A DNA stretch of 64,000 nt, taken from contig NC_083602.1 of the NCBI RefSeq assembly GCF_029168945.1, positions 25,593,323 through 25,657,322 of the forward strand, read 5' to 3'. Each line of letters begins with the position of its first letter. The stretch's first letter is position 1. Of this stretch, positions 36,757 to 48,432 are shown in pieces. Position numbers and translations under genes: made by a program. The notes under the pieces are model-generated. The model saw only the letters and a list, made by a program, of their open reading frames with translations. It did no database searches and was not told the DNA's origin. Source of the DNA: Cannabis sativa (taxonomy: Eukaryota > Streptophyta > Magnoliopsida > Rosales > Cannabaceae).

Positions 36757-39103
36757 ATGGAGGGCAAGTCTAGAATCAAGAAAGATGTTACTGAAGTAAT
36801 ATGTCTTTATCAGAACTTAATCTTATGATTCTTCTTTTGCTTTGTATGCCGTTTCACTAATGATCTTCTCTTCGTATTTTGTAGTTGATTGGCAATACAC
36901 CAATAGTTTATATCAATAATGTTGTGGATGGCTGTGTAGCCCGCGTTGCTGCAAAGCTAGAAATGATGGAACCTTGCTCCAGTGTTAAAGACAGGCACAG
37001 ATATATTATATTTCTTCTATTTCTTTTTAATGTGCATTAATTGTATTTGGTATGAGAATTCTAGTCAATTGGGTTTGTTTTAGTTTAATTGGTTGAGTTA
37101 CAATGCATTTTGTCTCACTGTTCTGATATTCAGGATAGCACACAGTATGATTCAAGATGCTGAGGAGAAGGGTCTAATCACGCCAGGGAAGGTTAGCCAT
37201 GAAGATTCTTTATGTCTTGAGATATGATAATAGTTGGCCACTCATATAGGATGATATGACCAGAGCTCATTTTCACGGTTTGTCATGTTGATGAAATCTT
37301 CTTACAAGTTCAAGTGAAGTTCATTCCTTGTCATATGTATATTTCTTTGCTCATTCATGCAAGAGAGACTGCCACTTATGTAATTGATTTGTAAATTTCT
37401 GAACACTCAACTAACATCTATTTCTGGTTGGGTATGCTTGCGCAATGGGTGGGTTAAAGACTGTCCTTGTTGAGCTTACCAGTGGCAACACTGGCATTGG
37501 GTTGGCGTTCATTGCAGCAGCAAAGGGCTACAAGGTTAAATTAGTTATGCCAAGTTCTTACAGTGTCGAAAGAAGAATTGTGCTTCTAGCTTTCGGAGCT
37601 GAGTTGTACCTCACAAACCCTGAAAAGGGATTTCAAGGGGTTTTAGATAAGGTCTCCGAGCTGCTAAATGATACCCCCAACAGTTACATGCTCAATCAAT
37701 TTGAAAATCCTGCCAATCCGAAGGTATTATGCAAAAACAATGGGCCTTGATGTTGCCTTCATGATCAGGCTTTTTGAATTCTGTTATCTTTGTTTATGCA
37801 GATACATTATGAGACCACTGGCCCCGAGATATGGAGAGATTCTGACGGGAAAGTTGATGCCTTTGTAGCAGGGATAGGGACTGGGGGTACAATAACAGGT
37901 GTAGGGAAGTTTCTGAAGGAACAGAACCCAAACATCAAGGTGTCATACTTTATGCATACTTGTGCCTAGTTTAGATTTATTTTTTATTTGTTTGGGGAGG
38001 GAGAGAGTAAGTGTTATCAGTTTTATTAAGCTTCCATGTATTTATTTATAGGTTTATGGGGTAGAGCCAGTTGAAAGTGCAATCTTGAACGGTGGATCAC
38101 CAGGTGAGTAATAACTCATAATACACTCAATTTCCTTGTTCATCATTGTTGTTTACCTTCTCTTATATTTATGGAATATGGGTGCTTGTTAACTGTTAAG
38201 GATAAAAAGTATAGCATGAGCCATGAGGAATGGCCTAGTGTGCTTGAATGTCAATGTCCAATTACTAGTATAGAATAATAAATTAGAATCTTGAGCCTGC
38301 CATTTATGAATAAAGAGAGAGAGAGAGGGGGAGAGGGTGAGGGAGAGGGAGAGAGAGAGAGAGAGACTTGAGAAATTTTGATGTTTCTTTCTCTCATGCA
38401 TGTTGTCCTATTCTTTGGCCTATAAGTTGTACTTGTTTAAATTATTGATTCTCTAACTAGACATGTATCCCACGGACATGTCATAGGGAAACATTCCATC
38501 CAAGGAATTGGAGTTGGTTTTGTCCCAGATGTTCTGGATGTTAAGCTACTTGATGAGGTTATTCCAGTAAGTTATGAAGCCATTTGAGTAACTCATTAGC
38601 TTTTTAAGCATTGGTTGTTACAAAGTATTTTAATGGTTTAGGAGCTCTTTACTGATATCACAACATTTCAGGTATCAGCTGCCGAAGCTATTGAAACCGC
38701 TAAACAGCTTGCTTTAAAAGAGGGTTTGCTGGTATGGCATATATGATGACTTCAAATTATTGTATGAATTTATGAGACTTGACTTTCTAGTACTGATTGT
38801 GGTAACATTTTCTTTTGCAGGTAGGAATCTCATCTGGTGCTGCAGCTGCAGCGGCCATTAAGTTGGCAAAAAGGCCCGAAAATGCTGAAAAACTCATCGT
38901 GGTAAGTTCTATTTTTCCCTCGAGTGATATACTATAGAATTAAATAAGTAGCCAAGATCGGTTAAAACTTGCATACTGATTATCTTTTTGCTTCTTCTAC
39001 ACTCTCTTTGCAGGTTTTGTTCCCAAGCTTCGGAGAACGTTACCTATCAACTACTCTTTTTGATTCCATAAGGCATGAGGCTGAAAACATGACTTTTGAG
39101 TAA
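36757..39103 (+). CDS. cysteine synthase / O-acetylserine(thiol)lyase, copy 3 (OASTL-3)
   Basis: Ten exons of the same sizes as in the other copies: 36757-36795, 36885-36994, 37134-37191, 37460-37723, 37802-37939, 38052-38103, 38487-38566, 38672-38731, 38821-38901 and 39014-39103; 323 residues without interruption. PLP lysine (SSVKDR), GIGTGGT and GISSGAA are intact. In the substrate loop the conserved proline is replaced, giving ELTSGNTG (residue 75 Pro to Leu), while TSGNTG itself is kept. Residue 180 is Ala, as in copy 2, and the PASMS loop reads PSSYS. Intron 2 begins GC. Intron 6 contains a purine (GA)n tract. It is likely an active or recently active enzyme; the proline change could affect substrate handling (inference). 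Confidence 0.94.
38310..38367. repeat. (GA)n purine tract in OASTL-3 intron 6
   Basis: About 58 bases of GA repeats with short G runs, between exons 6 and 7. It is absent from the other two copies. The open frame on the opposite strand (Ser/Leu repeats) is an artefact of it. Confidence 0.95.
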
Positions 39104-39822
39104 ACTGTACAGAGGTTCCAGGAGACTGCTATTGCTACTGATTCTTGACTCTTTTGAGTGAGACTCAGAACAAACCTTTAGACTGAACTATTTTATAAAT
39201 ACCTTTAAACTTGTTAAACAAAACAAATTATCAATATGAGAATTTCTTTGATTTATAAAACTCCATCGAACTCCAGCTATGTAACCATTTTGGTTGCATA
39301 GAATGTCCCTGTATAAATAAATGTAATGTAAGGATGTAAATTTTTCCTATCACTGAGTTTGTGATAATCATAAACAAACTTATTATCAAAGTAATTTTTA
39401 GGAAGGGATGAATGTTTTCAAAGCTCCAACCGACCTGAAGAGAAAAGTTTCTGATAGGAAGACAACTGAACTATGGTCACTAGTCAGTTGATATAAACAT
39501 ATTTTATATTGTTATAATGTTTTGGTTCCTTGCTCATTTATTATAACCATATTAATAATGGAGGTTTTAAACATAATTTCATTCATACTTTTTGGCTGTA
39601 ATGATTTCGTTTAATAAATAAATTATAAAATCGTAAATACTTAATTTGAATAGAGAATATTTTACTGTATAATTATTGTTTCCAAAATTTAATTTATCTG
39701 AGGAGTTTTTAAGGTAAATGGTGAAACAAAAACTTTGTTACAAATAGTGAGGTATGTACTGTGATTCTTTTTATTGAATTACAAAACAATATCAGGGAAA
39801 AAGGATTATCCTAGTAAACTAA
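39104..39822. other. 3' flank of OASTL-3, no gene seen
   Basis: 3' UTR and intergenic DNA. 'aaataaatgtaatgtaag' near 39315 could serve as a polyadenylation region. No U1 gene is found here. Confidence 0.5.
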
Positions 39823-40030
39823 TTGAAACAAGTGAAAATTACACCTAATATGGGATTTTGAAATATTTTTACATAAATATGGCAATTTTAAGTTTGGCCA
39901 TTTTGTATGGCATTTTTTTTATTTTCAAACTTATATATGGTATATACTAAGCCATATTTATGTTATTATTAGTTTTGAATACCATATTTAATGCTTTTGT
40001 ATTTTTTCTAAGTCAAACCCTATTTTTTTT

Positions 40031-40573
40031 TTAAAGTTGTTTATCTCTCAAGTGCTGCCTCTCTCTTTTCTTCTCTTTCTCCGGTGGCCGATTCTTGCTC
40101 CGATTATTGTTAGCTCCGGTAGTTGAAAATAGCTCCAGCGACCGATAGTATTTGTCGGCAGAAGCGTTGTCAGAAGCCGACGATGACATGGCCGGAACCT
40201 TCGCCGACACCGGAGAATTTGGCAGTGGTATGGCTACGTTAATAGAGGGGCGGCGCTGGCTTAAACTGGAGGGTTTGGAGTAGTGGCCGCCGGTATTTAC
40301 TGATATGTTTGGTTTGGTTTGAAACTCAAAACTGTGATTAGCCTCCTCACAATAGTCATCGTTATTAGTTGTTTCTTTCTTTGGAACTTTGAAAGATTGG
40401 TTATTTTGCGATGAGAAGGAATAATCATGATCAATGTGATGAGTTTGGTTTTGGGTATTAATATTGGTTGTACAATTGTTAAGGTTGTTGATAAAGCTGT
40501 CCATTGAACCAAAATCATTGAGAAGATGTTGCCTTATCAGCTCCAAAGTGGTAACTTCTCCTTCCAAAGCCAT
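40031..40573 (-). pseudogene. captured ethylene-response-factor (ERF) fragment lacking its AP2 core
   Basis: An open frame of 180 codons. The N-terminus (LELIRQHLLNDFGSMDSF) matches the conserved start of group IX ERFs of the ERF104/105/5/6 type. Further on, SLSQRRPSINVAIPLP resembles the segment before the AP2 domain in the same group. The frame reaches KYYR, where the AP2/ERF DNA-binding domain should begin (HYRGVRRRPWG in the family), but the domain is absent. The sequence after it, in another frame, reads like the basic tail that follows AP2 (GHRRKKRKERGS). So the DNA-binding core seems deleted. If expressed, the product could not bind DNA. It sits inside a Mutator-like element, so capture is the likely origin. 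Confidence 0.75.
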
Positions 40574-40599
40574 TAAGTTGTATAAGAGTATTTTTATGG

Positions 40600-42310
40600 A
40601 TTTTTCACAGCTTCGAAACTGGTTTCACAATATTCAAAGATTTAAAATTAGTTTCACAGGTTTTGAGGGTACTATAATGGGGTTGGTCCATTTTATGATA
40701 TTACTTTTATTTTAATTTTGTTTTTATTATTTTTTTTCTAGGTTCGAAAATAGTTTTTACACTTGTATTTTGTTTCTGGATTATTATTGTACATTGTGTG
40801 TTGTTTTGATTATATCTGTTAGTATTTTTTTTGGTTGACCGATAAAACTGGTTTCAGTTATATGCATTGTTTATCATTTATGTGTTGTTATGATTTTTCA
40901 TAAGATCAAAACTAGTTGCACAGGATTCATAAGTTCTTTCATAGGTTTTGAGGGTTCCGTGATGGGGATTCTCCATTTTATGATGTTATTGTATCATTTT
41001 TAGATTATAATTTTTTGTATTGTGTTTTTTCAGTATGATGTTGATGAAACTGGTTTCTTAACTGTTTTTAATGAAATAAAATATAATATGGCATAAATAC
41101 ATAAAAAAAAAAAAACTGGTTTTTTCTACCGAAAAAACACAATACAAAATTATAAAACCAGTTTCATCAATATTAAAAGAAACTAATTATTTCATTAAAA
41201 GAGACAAAAAAAAAAATAGTTTCATCAATAACATGATAAAAAATACACAATGCCTAATAACTAATTTTTTACAAACGATACTAAATTTAAAAACCAGTTT
41301 CGAACATATAAATTTTATATCAATACCTTATAACCAAACTTCTAACTTCATTCTTTAATCCGGCATTTAATTTTTTATTTGTTTGCTCAAAAATCAGAGT
41401 TGATTTAAACATACAATATGCAGCAAATATAACAAAGAGAATCAGATATTAAAATCAAAGAGAAACAAAGAAAATTAAAGAGACAAAAATACAATAAAAA
41501 CCATAAAATAATAACAAAAAAAAAAAATTGTGGAATGTGAAAAACCAGTTAGTAAAACAATCAAAATAAAAACAAACAATTAAAAACCAGTTTCTTGAAA
41601 TAATCAAATAAAAAATTGAAACTTAAAACTCAATTATGAACAACAGTATAAAAAAAACTAGTTATGAAAACTAGTTACTTAAAAAAAACTAATTATGAAA
41701 ATAATAAAATAATATGTGTATCAGATCTGATTATTTAAAATAAAATAAAAATTGTTGTTCAAATATCATACAATAATAAAACTGGTTTTATACAAACTAA
41801 AAAATATACAATAATATCATAAAAATGGGGCAACCCCATTACATACACAGTTAAATCTGTGACACCAGTTTCGACCTGTGAAACCAGTTTTGACGCTATA
41901 AAAGATCATGACAAAATATAAATGTTAACAATGAAGTTAACTGAAACCAGTTTAATCAGACAATCAAATTAAAAAAAACACACACACACACACACACACA
42001 CAAATACAAAAAAAAAAAAAAAATACTAATCACAAATATAATCAAAACAATACACAATGCATACCAATAATTTAAAAACAAAATATAAGTGTAAGTTTCG
42101 AACCTAAAAACAAAATAATAAAAAAGTAACTTAAAATAAAAAATTTGTAATAACTTAAAGAAACTATTTTTTTTTTCAATTCTTTTAATGAAATTATTAG
42201 TTTCTTTCAATGTTGATGAAACTGATTTTTAAAGTTTGTATTATTTTTAGATTATAATTTTTTATATTATTTTTTTTTCAAGATGATGTTAATAAAACTG
42301 GTTTTTTTTT
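40600..42310. repeat. dispersed gaaacyrgtttc palindrome array
   Basis: At least a dozen copies of the near-palindrome gaaactggtttc / gaaaccagtttc, or halves of it, are scattered through the non-coding part of the Pack-MULE (for example near 40612, 40848, 41045, 41155, 41290, 41585, 41862, 41880, 41943 and 42290). It also includes (CA)n at 41979-42001 and a T26 run at 42302-42327. Confidence 0.75.
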
Positions 42311-42671
42311 TTTTTTTTTTTTTTTTTGCTGCTACTTTTAATGAAATAATTAGTTTTTAACAAAAAACAAAGAAAAAAAACAAACAGTAGTTTAAATAAA
42401 AAAAAAACAAGTTTAAAATCTGTAAAAAAAAAATAACATCTATAGTTGAGATCATTTTTTATTTATTTTAGTGTTTTATTTTTTAAAAAAAGAAAAAAAA
42501 AATAAAAAGAAGCACAAATTTAAAGTTTTTTATGGCATTCCTCATGACTTTTTCCCATATTTGCAAGTTTTTTTTAAAAAATGCCATATTTAGTGTAATT
42601 AAGTTTTTATGCCATATATATCAAAACTTATTCTTATTTTCCCATATTTTTGTAAATAGCCCTTGAAACAA

Positions 42672-43206
42672 ACCATTGAGGTCAGCACTGGTGGGTCGAA
42701 TACAAAATGAGAATTATAAAAGGAAATTACACTATATATCTCTTTAGTTTAATTTGATATTTTTAATGTTTACTCTTTCTTTCAAAATCTATCATGTTTA
42801 CCTCTTTTTTTAATATTTGTACTAATTTTACCCCTATTATTTTACGATAATTTCCATTATTCTCTAATCAAAAGTTTGCCTTAACTTTCTCACAAACCAA
42901 CACATCTATTTACAAATAATACGAATCTATTATGTTTAAAATTATGTCTAAATTATATGACTGTGTGAGGATAATTTAAGTACAATACTCATAAAAAAGA
43001 CATATTTAAATTAAATTTTACTTAGAAATAAATTTGATTAATGTATAAAGAAAGTGAGTATTTTTCAATTTTTCTCACGTTATTTTATAGTGGTGTCGGA
43101 CACCGTAGTGCCTATACAAATGATAATATAATAACAATATTTATACAAAAGGTTATTTACAAAAATATGAAGAAAAAAAAGACAAATTTTAATATATATA
43201 TATATA
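42672..43206. other. intergenic, no gene seen
   Basis: AT-rich sequence between the Pack-MULE and Helitron H1; it ends in an (AT)n run into which H1 inserted. Confidence 0.5.
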
Positions 43207-44713
43207 TCTTTATATATTAAAAGTGTCTATCTAACGGCATTTCTTGGTTTAACGGCATTTCTTGGTTTAACAGAATATACTTTAAAAATAAAAGAATATT
43301 CTGTTAAATTTAACGATGTTAATAGGTTTCATCTACCGTTAACAAATAAACCCAATAATTAAACCAAAAAATTAAACAATCTTTTTTTAAATTAAAAAAA
43401 AATTAAAAATTTCAATAAACCCAGAATATACATTAGCGATATCTTCATATTATTATATTATATTCAATAAAACGATGGTTTTTAAATTTCAAATTAAAAA
43501 TTTGACTAATTCTTTATTCAAATTTTTATTATTATTATTATTTTTAAACTATTAAAATAATAATTTTAAATAAATATCTACTCTAATAAATATCTAATTT
43601 GTGAATAGTATCAAGCCAATATTAGCAATGTTTTCTCCTCAATATCGCTGGTGATTAATAAAAGAGGAGAATTCTAAGAATGAGTAATTCAGAGAAGAGA
43701 GCCAATGTGAATTATGAGCCTTATATTGATCCAGATTATGAATTTAATTAAGGTAACTAATGCGATTTATTGTATTCTTTCTCAATTTTAATTCTTAGCC
43801 TTAAAACAAAAAATTATATATTTGTTATTATTCATGATCTCGAGTAGTGCTTAATTATCTGGATTATTTGGTTAATTTGGTGTTCGTTTTAGGGTTTGTA
43901 TAGACAATATATGATACATGTTCATATTCCACACTTATAAAGGTATTTCCTTTCTTAATTATTAATTCTTCTATATTTTTTATTGCTACATACTTTCGTC
44001 TTTCGTCTGCTGGATTTTCTTTTTATTTCAATTGATTAGAATATCGATGTTTCTTAGATAGTATAATTTTACTTCAATAAATAATTTTTATTTTTTAAAA
44101 AAAAGTTATAATTTTCCCTAATAAAATTATTAAAACATATATAGTTATATACACTACTCACCCAGTGGAAGAACCATTAAATATCAACGATCAATTCAGA
44201 AATTATGAAGAAAACACAATTAAATAAGAGAGAAAAAAACAAAGAAAGAATGCCTCAATTAATATTTTAAACTCTATATAAAATAATACATTTTTTTTCT
44301 AGAAACATAAAGCTACAGACTAATTTAAATTATGATAAATCAATATAAAATTTAAACTCTATATTAAAAAATACCTTTTTTTTTCTATAAACATAAAGCT
44401 ACAGACTAATTTCATTAACAATTATCAATATAAATATTCAAGTATGAATAGATCAGAACAATTCAAATCAGAACAAATAAATATTCAAGTATTATAATAA
44501 ATTCATAAACAAATAAATCAGAACAATTCAAAATCTCAAATCAAGAAAATTAATTAATAGTTTAGATTTATAATCTTTACAAATATGAAAAACTTAAATA
44601 GATCTATCTACTATTGTTGTTGTCGTTGCTTAGTTACTAAATTTTTAAACAAAAACTACTAGAACTTATATAAAACTAATATTTACGTGGCTCGCCACGT
44701 AACTCTCATCTAG
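43207..44713 (+). mobile_element. non-autonomous Helitron H1
   Basis: The 5' terminus is TCTTTATATATTAAAAGTG, preceded by A. The 3' terminus is hairpin ACGTGGC-TC-GCCACGT, then AACTCTCAT, then CTAG followed by T. TC...CTAG ends, a 3' hairpin about ten bases before the end and insertion between A and T are the Helitron criteria. Both ends match H2 (57057-61533), so they are one family. It is 1507 bp with no Rep/helicase. A 23-codon frame at about 43679-43750 (MSNSEKRANV...) may be a captured exon scrap, but this is unproven. Confidence 0.93.
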
Positions 44714-44731
44714 TATGTATATATATGGCAT

Positions 44732-45680
44732 TGGTGACTATTCAATGGTTACATTTTTATTGTAACCATATGGTTACATTTTTCTTTGACCTGTAATAGC
44801 AGGTTACTAATAGGTAGACTTTCTTTTTTTAGAATTAATTAATTATAATTAACTATTTTCTTAAAATAATTAATTAAATAGTAGACATTCCTTTTTTAGA
44901 ATTAATTAATTATAATTAACTATTTTCTTAAAATAATTAATTAAATATTCAACAAGACCTCTTTTAGCAATTAATATTTATATTTAAATCCTTACTTGAA
45001 TTATTTTAATAATTAAGCCCTTTAATTATAATATTTACAATAAAATTTATTTATTTTTTTACAAAAATTAAACTTCATTTGACACAAATTAAAATGCTCT
45101 TCTTATAATAATTTTTTAAATAATTAATTATTTTTAAATGATATTTAATTATTTTGTTACAAAAATATGAACTAAGTATGAGGCATTAAGCTAATCAATC
45201 GATAACAAGTGCAGCCATTTTTTTTTCTAAAAAATCCTTCAACTTATTTCATTTTTTACTTTTTAAATATTTAAATAAAAAAATAATTAATTAAGTGAAA
45301 TAATTTAAAATTAAGATTACAAGTATAATAAAATTTAAATTATGAAATTATATGTGTATAATTTTAAATTATAAAAAAGTTTTGCTATAAAATTTTAAAT
45401 AATTTAAGTATAAAAAAATAAATTGCTAAAAGATCCTTATATAGTAATAAATTGCAAAAAATTAATTAATAATTATAATTAATTTAATTCTAAAATATAA
45501 TTAATCTTAATTAAAGTTTTATAAGGAAATAAATGATTAGGTTACTTTCAGGTTACAAGTTATTTATTATTTATTTTTATTTAATTTTTAAATTAATCAC
45601 AACCATTTAATAGTTATCCAATGCTTAAAAAAAATGTAACCATGGTTACAATAAAAATGTAACCATTGAAACCTCTTTCC
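44732..45680. mobile_element. Mutator-like TIR element
   Basis: Flanked by a perfect 9-bp duplication atatggcat (44723-44731 and 45681-45689). The inverted arms share TTCAATGGTTACATTTTTA and TTGTAACCAT. No transposase. It includes a 67-bp tandem duplication (starting at 44814 and 44881) with the motif agaattaattaattataat. Confidence 0.9.
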
Positions 45681-45729
45681 ATATGGCATAGAAACTTTTT
45701 TTTTTTTCAAATAGTAAGCAAACCAATAG

Positions 45730-45936
45730 TTACAAAATGATAAGCTTGTCCTCCACTATAGCAGAGGCAACCATTGGAGGAACTCCGCCATCCCAGAAAC
45801 AAGAAGTTTTACAACATAAAACATTCTTAGCTATTAAATGTGCTATTAAATGTTCTGCATTATTCGTCGATCTCGATTGAAAAAGGACACCTAAAATACC
45901 ATTCTCAACCATTAACTTGCGAATATCACAAAACAT
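45730..45936 (-). pseudogene. LINE-type RNase H fragment
   Basis: A short frame containing RSTNNAEHLIAHLIAKNVL followed by FWDGGVPPMVASAIVEDKL. This resembles the C-terminal part of the RNase-H-like (RVT_3) domain of plant non-LTR retrotransposon relatives: an N-x-x-A-H-x-L-A-K block, then W, then a P-x-x-I/V-x-x-D end. The catalytic residues upstream are missing. A relic only. Confidence 0.55.
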
Positions 45937-45972
45937 TAAATCCCACGAATATCACAAAACATTAAATCCCAC
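45921..45972. repeat. perfect 26-bp tandem duplication
   Basis: gaatatcacaaaacattaaa plus tcccac occurs twice without a gap (45921-45946, 45947-45972). Confidence 0.95.
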
Positions 45973-47624
45973 TCCCCACACAGCTTTGGCGGCCTACCAA
46001 GCATCACCACTGTCATGTTGCACGCTCCAAAGACAGCAACCTAGCCAATTCAATATGATATTTTTCCAAAAAAACTTTAAAATATTGGAAACATTATTGT
46101 GTATAAAAATAAATGCAATAAAAAAACTTTAAAATTGTGTTTTTTTCTCTTTTTCTTTTTTTTTTTTTTAAAAAATACTAAAATTAAGAACAAAAATAAT
46201 CTCAACTGAATTTTTTCTTACAGAAACTAAAGCAATAGTACTAAAATAATTTTAGTAGGACAATAATTTAATAAACTAATTAATTCTATATAATCAAAAA
46301 TTAATTTTTTAACCAAAAAAAAAAAAAAAGTTACAAATACCAAAACTTGTACATAAATTTTATATGCTTCTAATTAAGACTTACCACCAACTCACTATCA
46401 AAACTAAAACTAACACAAGACCAAAATTAAAACTAATTACAAATTTCTCAGAAGCTCAAAGATTCAACCATCAACCCATTACACAATACAGTCACTATCT
46501 ACTAAAATAAAATATTAACCGAAATAAAAGTAGAAATTAGAATGAGAATATTCGACAATATTTTTATCATCGTCAAAAAAGTTGTCGCTATCGAAAAATC
46601 AACGTAGTTAGAGATTGAAATTGTCAATGATCGATGTTGGACGTTAGAATTGTCGCCGAAGTTAAATCTTATAATTCGACAAAGAGAAATCACTAATATT
46701 TATTAGCTAGTTAAAAGAATAAAACCTTGAAACAAGTTATGTAAATTAACCAAAAATTAAAAACTAAATCTTAGAGCCAATTACGTATAATAAAAAGCAA
46801 TAATTTAATCCATAAACCAATCTCATATTACAAACTAAAAAATAAACAAACATATGACGCCTAAAGTAATCAAATGATACATCAATTACAAAAATCAATT
46901 ATTTTAAAAAGAAAAAATACACACCATAAAAGAAATTTTAAATGACCTATAAATGTTACATTAAACAACTTAGCAAAAATTTAATATAGAGACATCGATT
47001 ACGTAAAATAATTAAATTAATAAATTAACCCACATAAACTAATTACCTAAATGACTAAAATAAACATTAAATACAAAAATTAGTTACTTAATACAGTTAA
47101 CTAAAAAAATTAAAACAAAAACATAAGAAATCTAAAATAATAAAATGATATATTGAAACAGAAAAATTAGTTAATTAAAAAAAAAAAAAAGCATACCACC
47201 ATAATAAGAGAATTCTTAAAAGATAAAAAAACTTAAATCATTGAAACGAGTTGCATTAACTAATTAAATAAAAAATTTGGCATGGAAAAACCATTTACAT
47301 TAAACAACCAATGGAATATCGTATAAAAAGAAACTAATTACATTAACAAATAATTAAAAATTTGACAAAAAAAAATCAATTATATTAAACAACCAATTAA
47401 AAAAAAACAAAACAATAAAAAAAATTAAAACACAAAAACAAGTTAGTCAAAAGAAAAAAAAATATAACATTTTTTTTAACAAATAGCTTATAAAATTAAA
47501 TTATCAGAACCCAATTTCACTTATCAGCTAGTTAAAAATTTTACATTGTGAAACCAGTTTCCTAAAATAACAAAAGAAAAAAAAAACATAATGCTTAATT
47601 ACGTACAACAACAAACCAATTTCA
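45973..47624. other. AT-rich DNA, no gene seen
   Basis: Long A-rich stretch with no supported gene. The frame at 46502-46693 has no recognisable feature. Confidence 0.5.
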
Positions 47625-48428
47625 TGTTGGAAATTGTTGTACTCCAATAGGAATACCAAACCAATAAGATTACAACTCTATGACAATTAATACAAAGGAC
47701 AAAATCACATATTAAATAATGTTACAAGACTAAACAAGTTATACACATAAAATAGAGAATATAGAGAGAAGAGAAGAATTACAACTCAAAGCAATAAGCT
47801 ATACATAAACATAATATACAAGTAGCATATATATATATATATAAGAGATGTGAGAGCAATCTCAACACCATATACACCACAAGTGTACAATAGGAAAATC
47901 ACCAAACTTAACAAGGTCTTACACCTTTGTCCAAAAGTTTATTTCTCCCCACCACAAGCACTTAGGAAAAAGAAAGAATAGAAATAACTTTTGGATTTAT
48001 CAAGCCTATAGTGTTTCAAGCAATGTGCTCTCTTGATAGAAACTTATTCTCTCCCAAAGTGAACCCAAGACCTCTATTTATATTATTTTGAGGATCACAT
48101 TTAAAAATTAAATCCTTTCATCACATGGTGGTTACTAATACTTTAATTGGTATTTAATGGGATAGAAATATTGGACAAAAGAGCTGGAAACATGTTAAAT
48201 TAATTTATGTACATTTATGAATGTTTTCAAAAACTGGTTCCAGGTGTTTGTAAAACAACCATAAAACAACATAAAAACAACCATTAAACAACTGTTTCTA
48301 GAAAACTCAAAATTTAGTTTTTGTAACTCCTCTCCGAATTAAATATTCCTCCAACATCCCAATACTCATTTAAATGATATAATTGGGTATCAGGTGTTCG
48401 TAAAACAACTATAAAACAACATAAAAAC
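47625..48428 (-). mobile_element. LTR C, left part
   Basis: Begins TGTTGGAAATTG on the plus strand, i.e. an LTR end TTTCCAACA in minus orientation. It contains an internal direct repeat of roughly 150 bp ('caggtgttcgtaaaacaac...ataattgggtat'), the second copy of which holds RE2. It continues at 54718-55083. Confidence 0.6.
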
Positions 48429-48432
48429 AACC

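Larger units (their letters stand above)
39832..42662. mobile_element. Pack-MULE carrying an ERF gene fragment
   Basis: Flanked by a perfect 9-bp target duplication ttgaaacaa (39823-39831 and 42663-42671), the Mutator signature. The right end, complemented, begins GGGCTATTTACAAAAATATG. The left end, GTGAAAATTACACCTAATATG, aligns to it imperfectly, and both continue with 'atatggca' repeats. There is no transposase. It contains a captured ERF fragment on the minus strand (40031-40573) and a long AT-rich stretch with many copies of gaaactggtttc-type motifs. Confidence 0.85.

Noticed and set aside
43679..43750. A small gene MSNSEKRANV... in Helitron H1
   Set aside because: Only 23 codons, no homologue recognised, no promoter evidence; noted as a possible captured scrap only.
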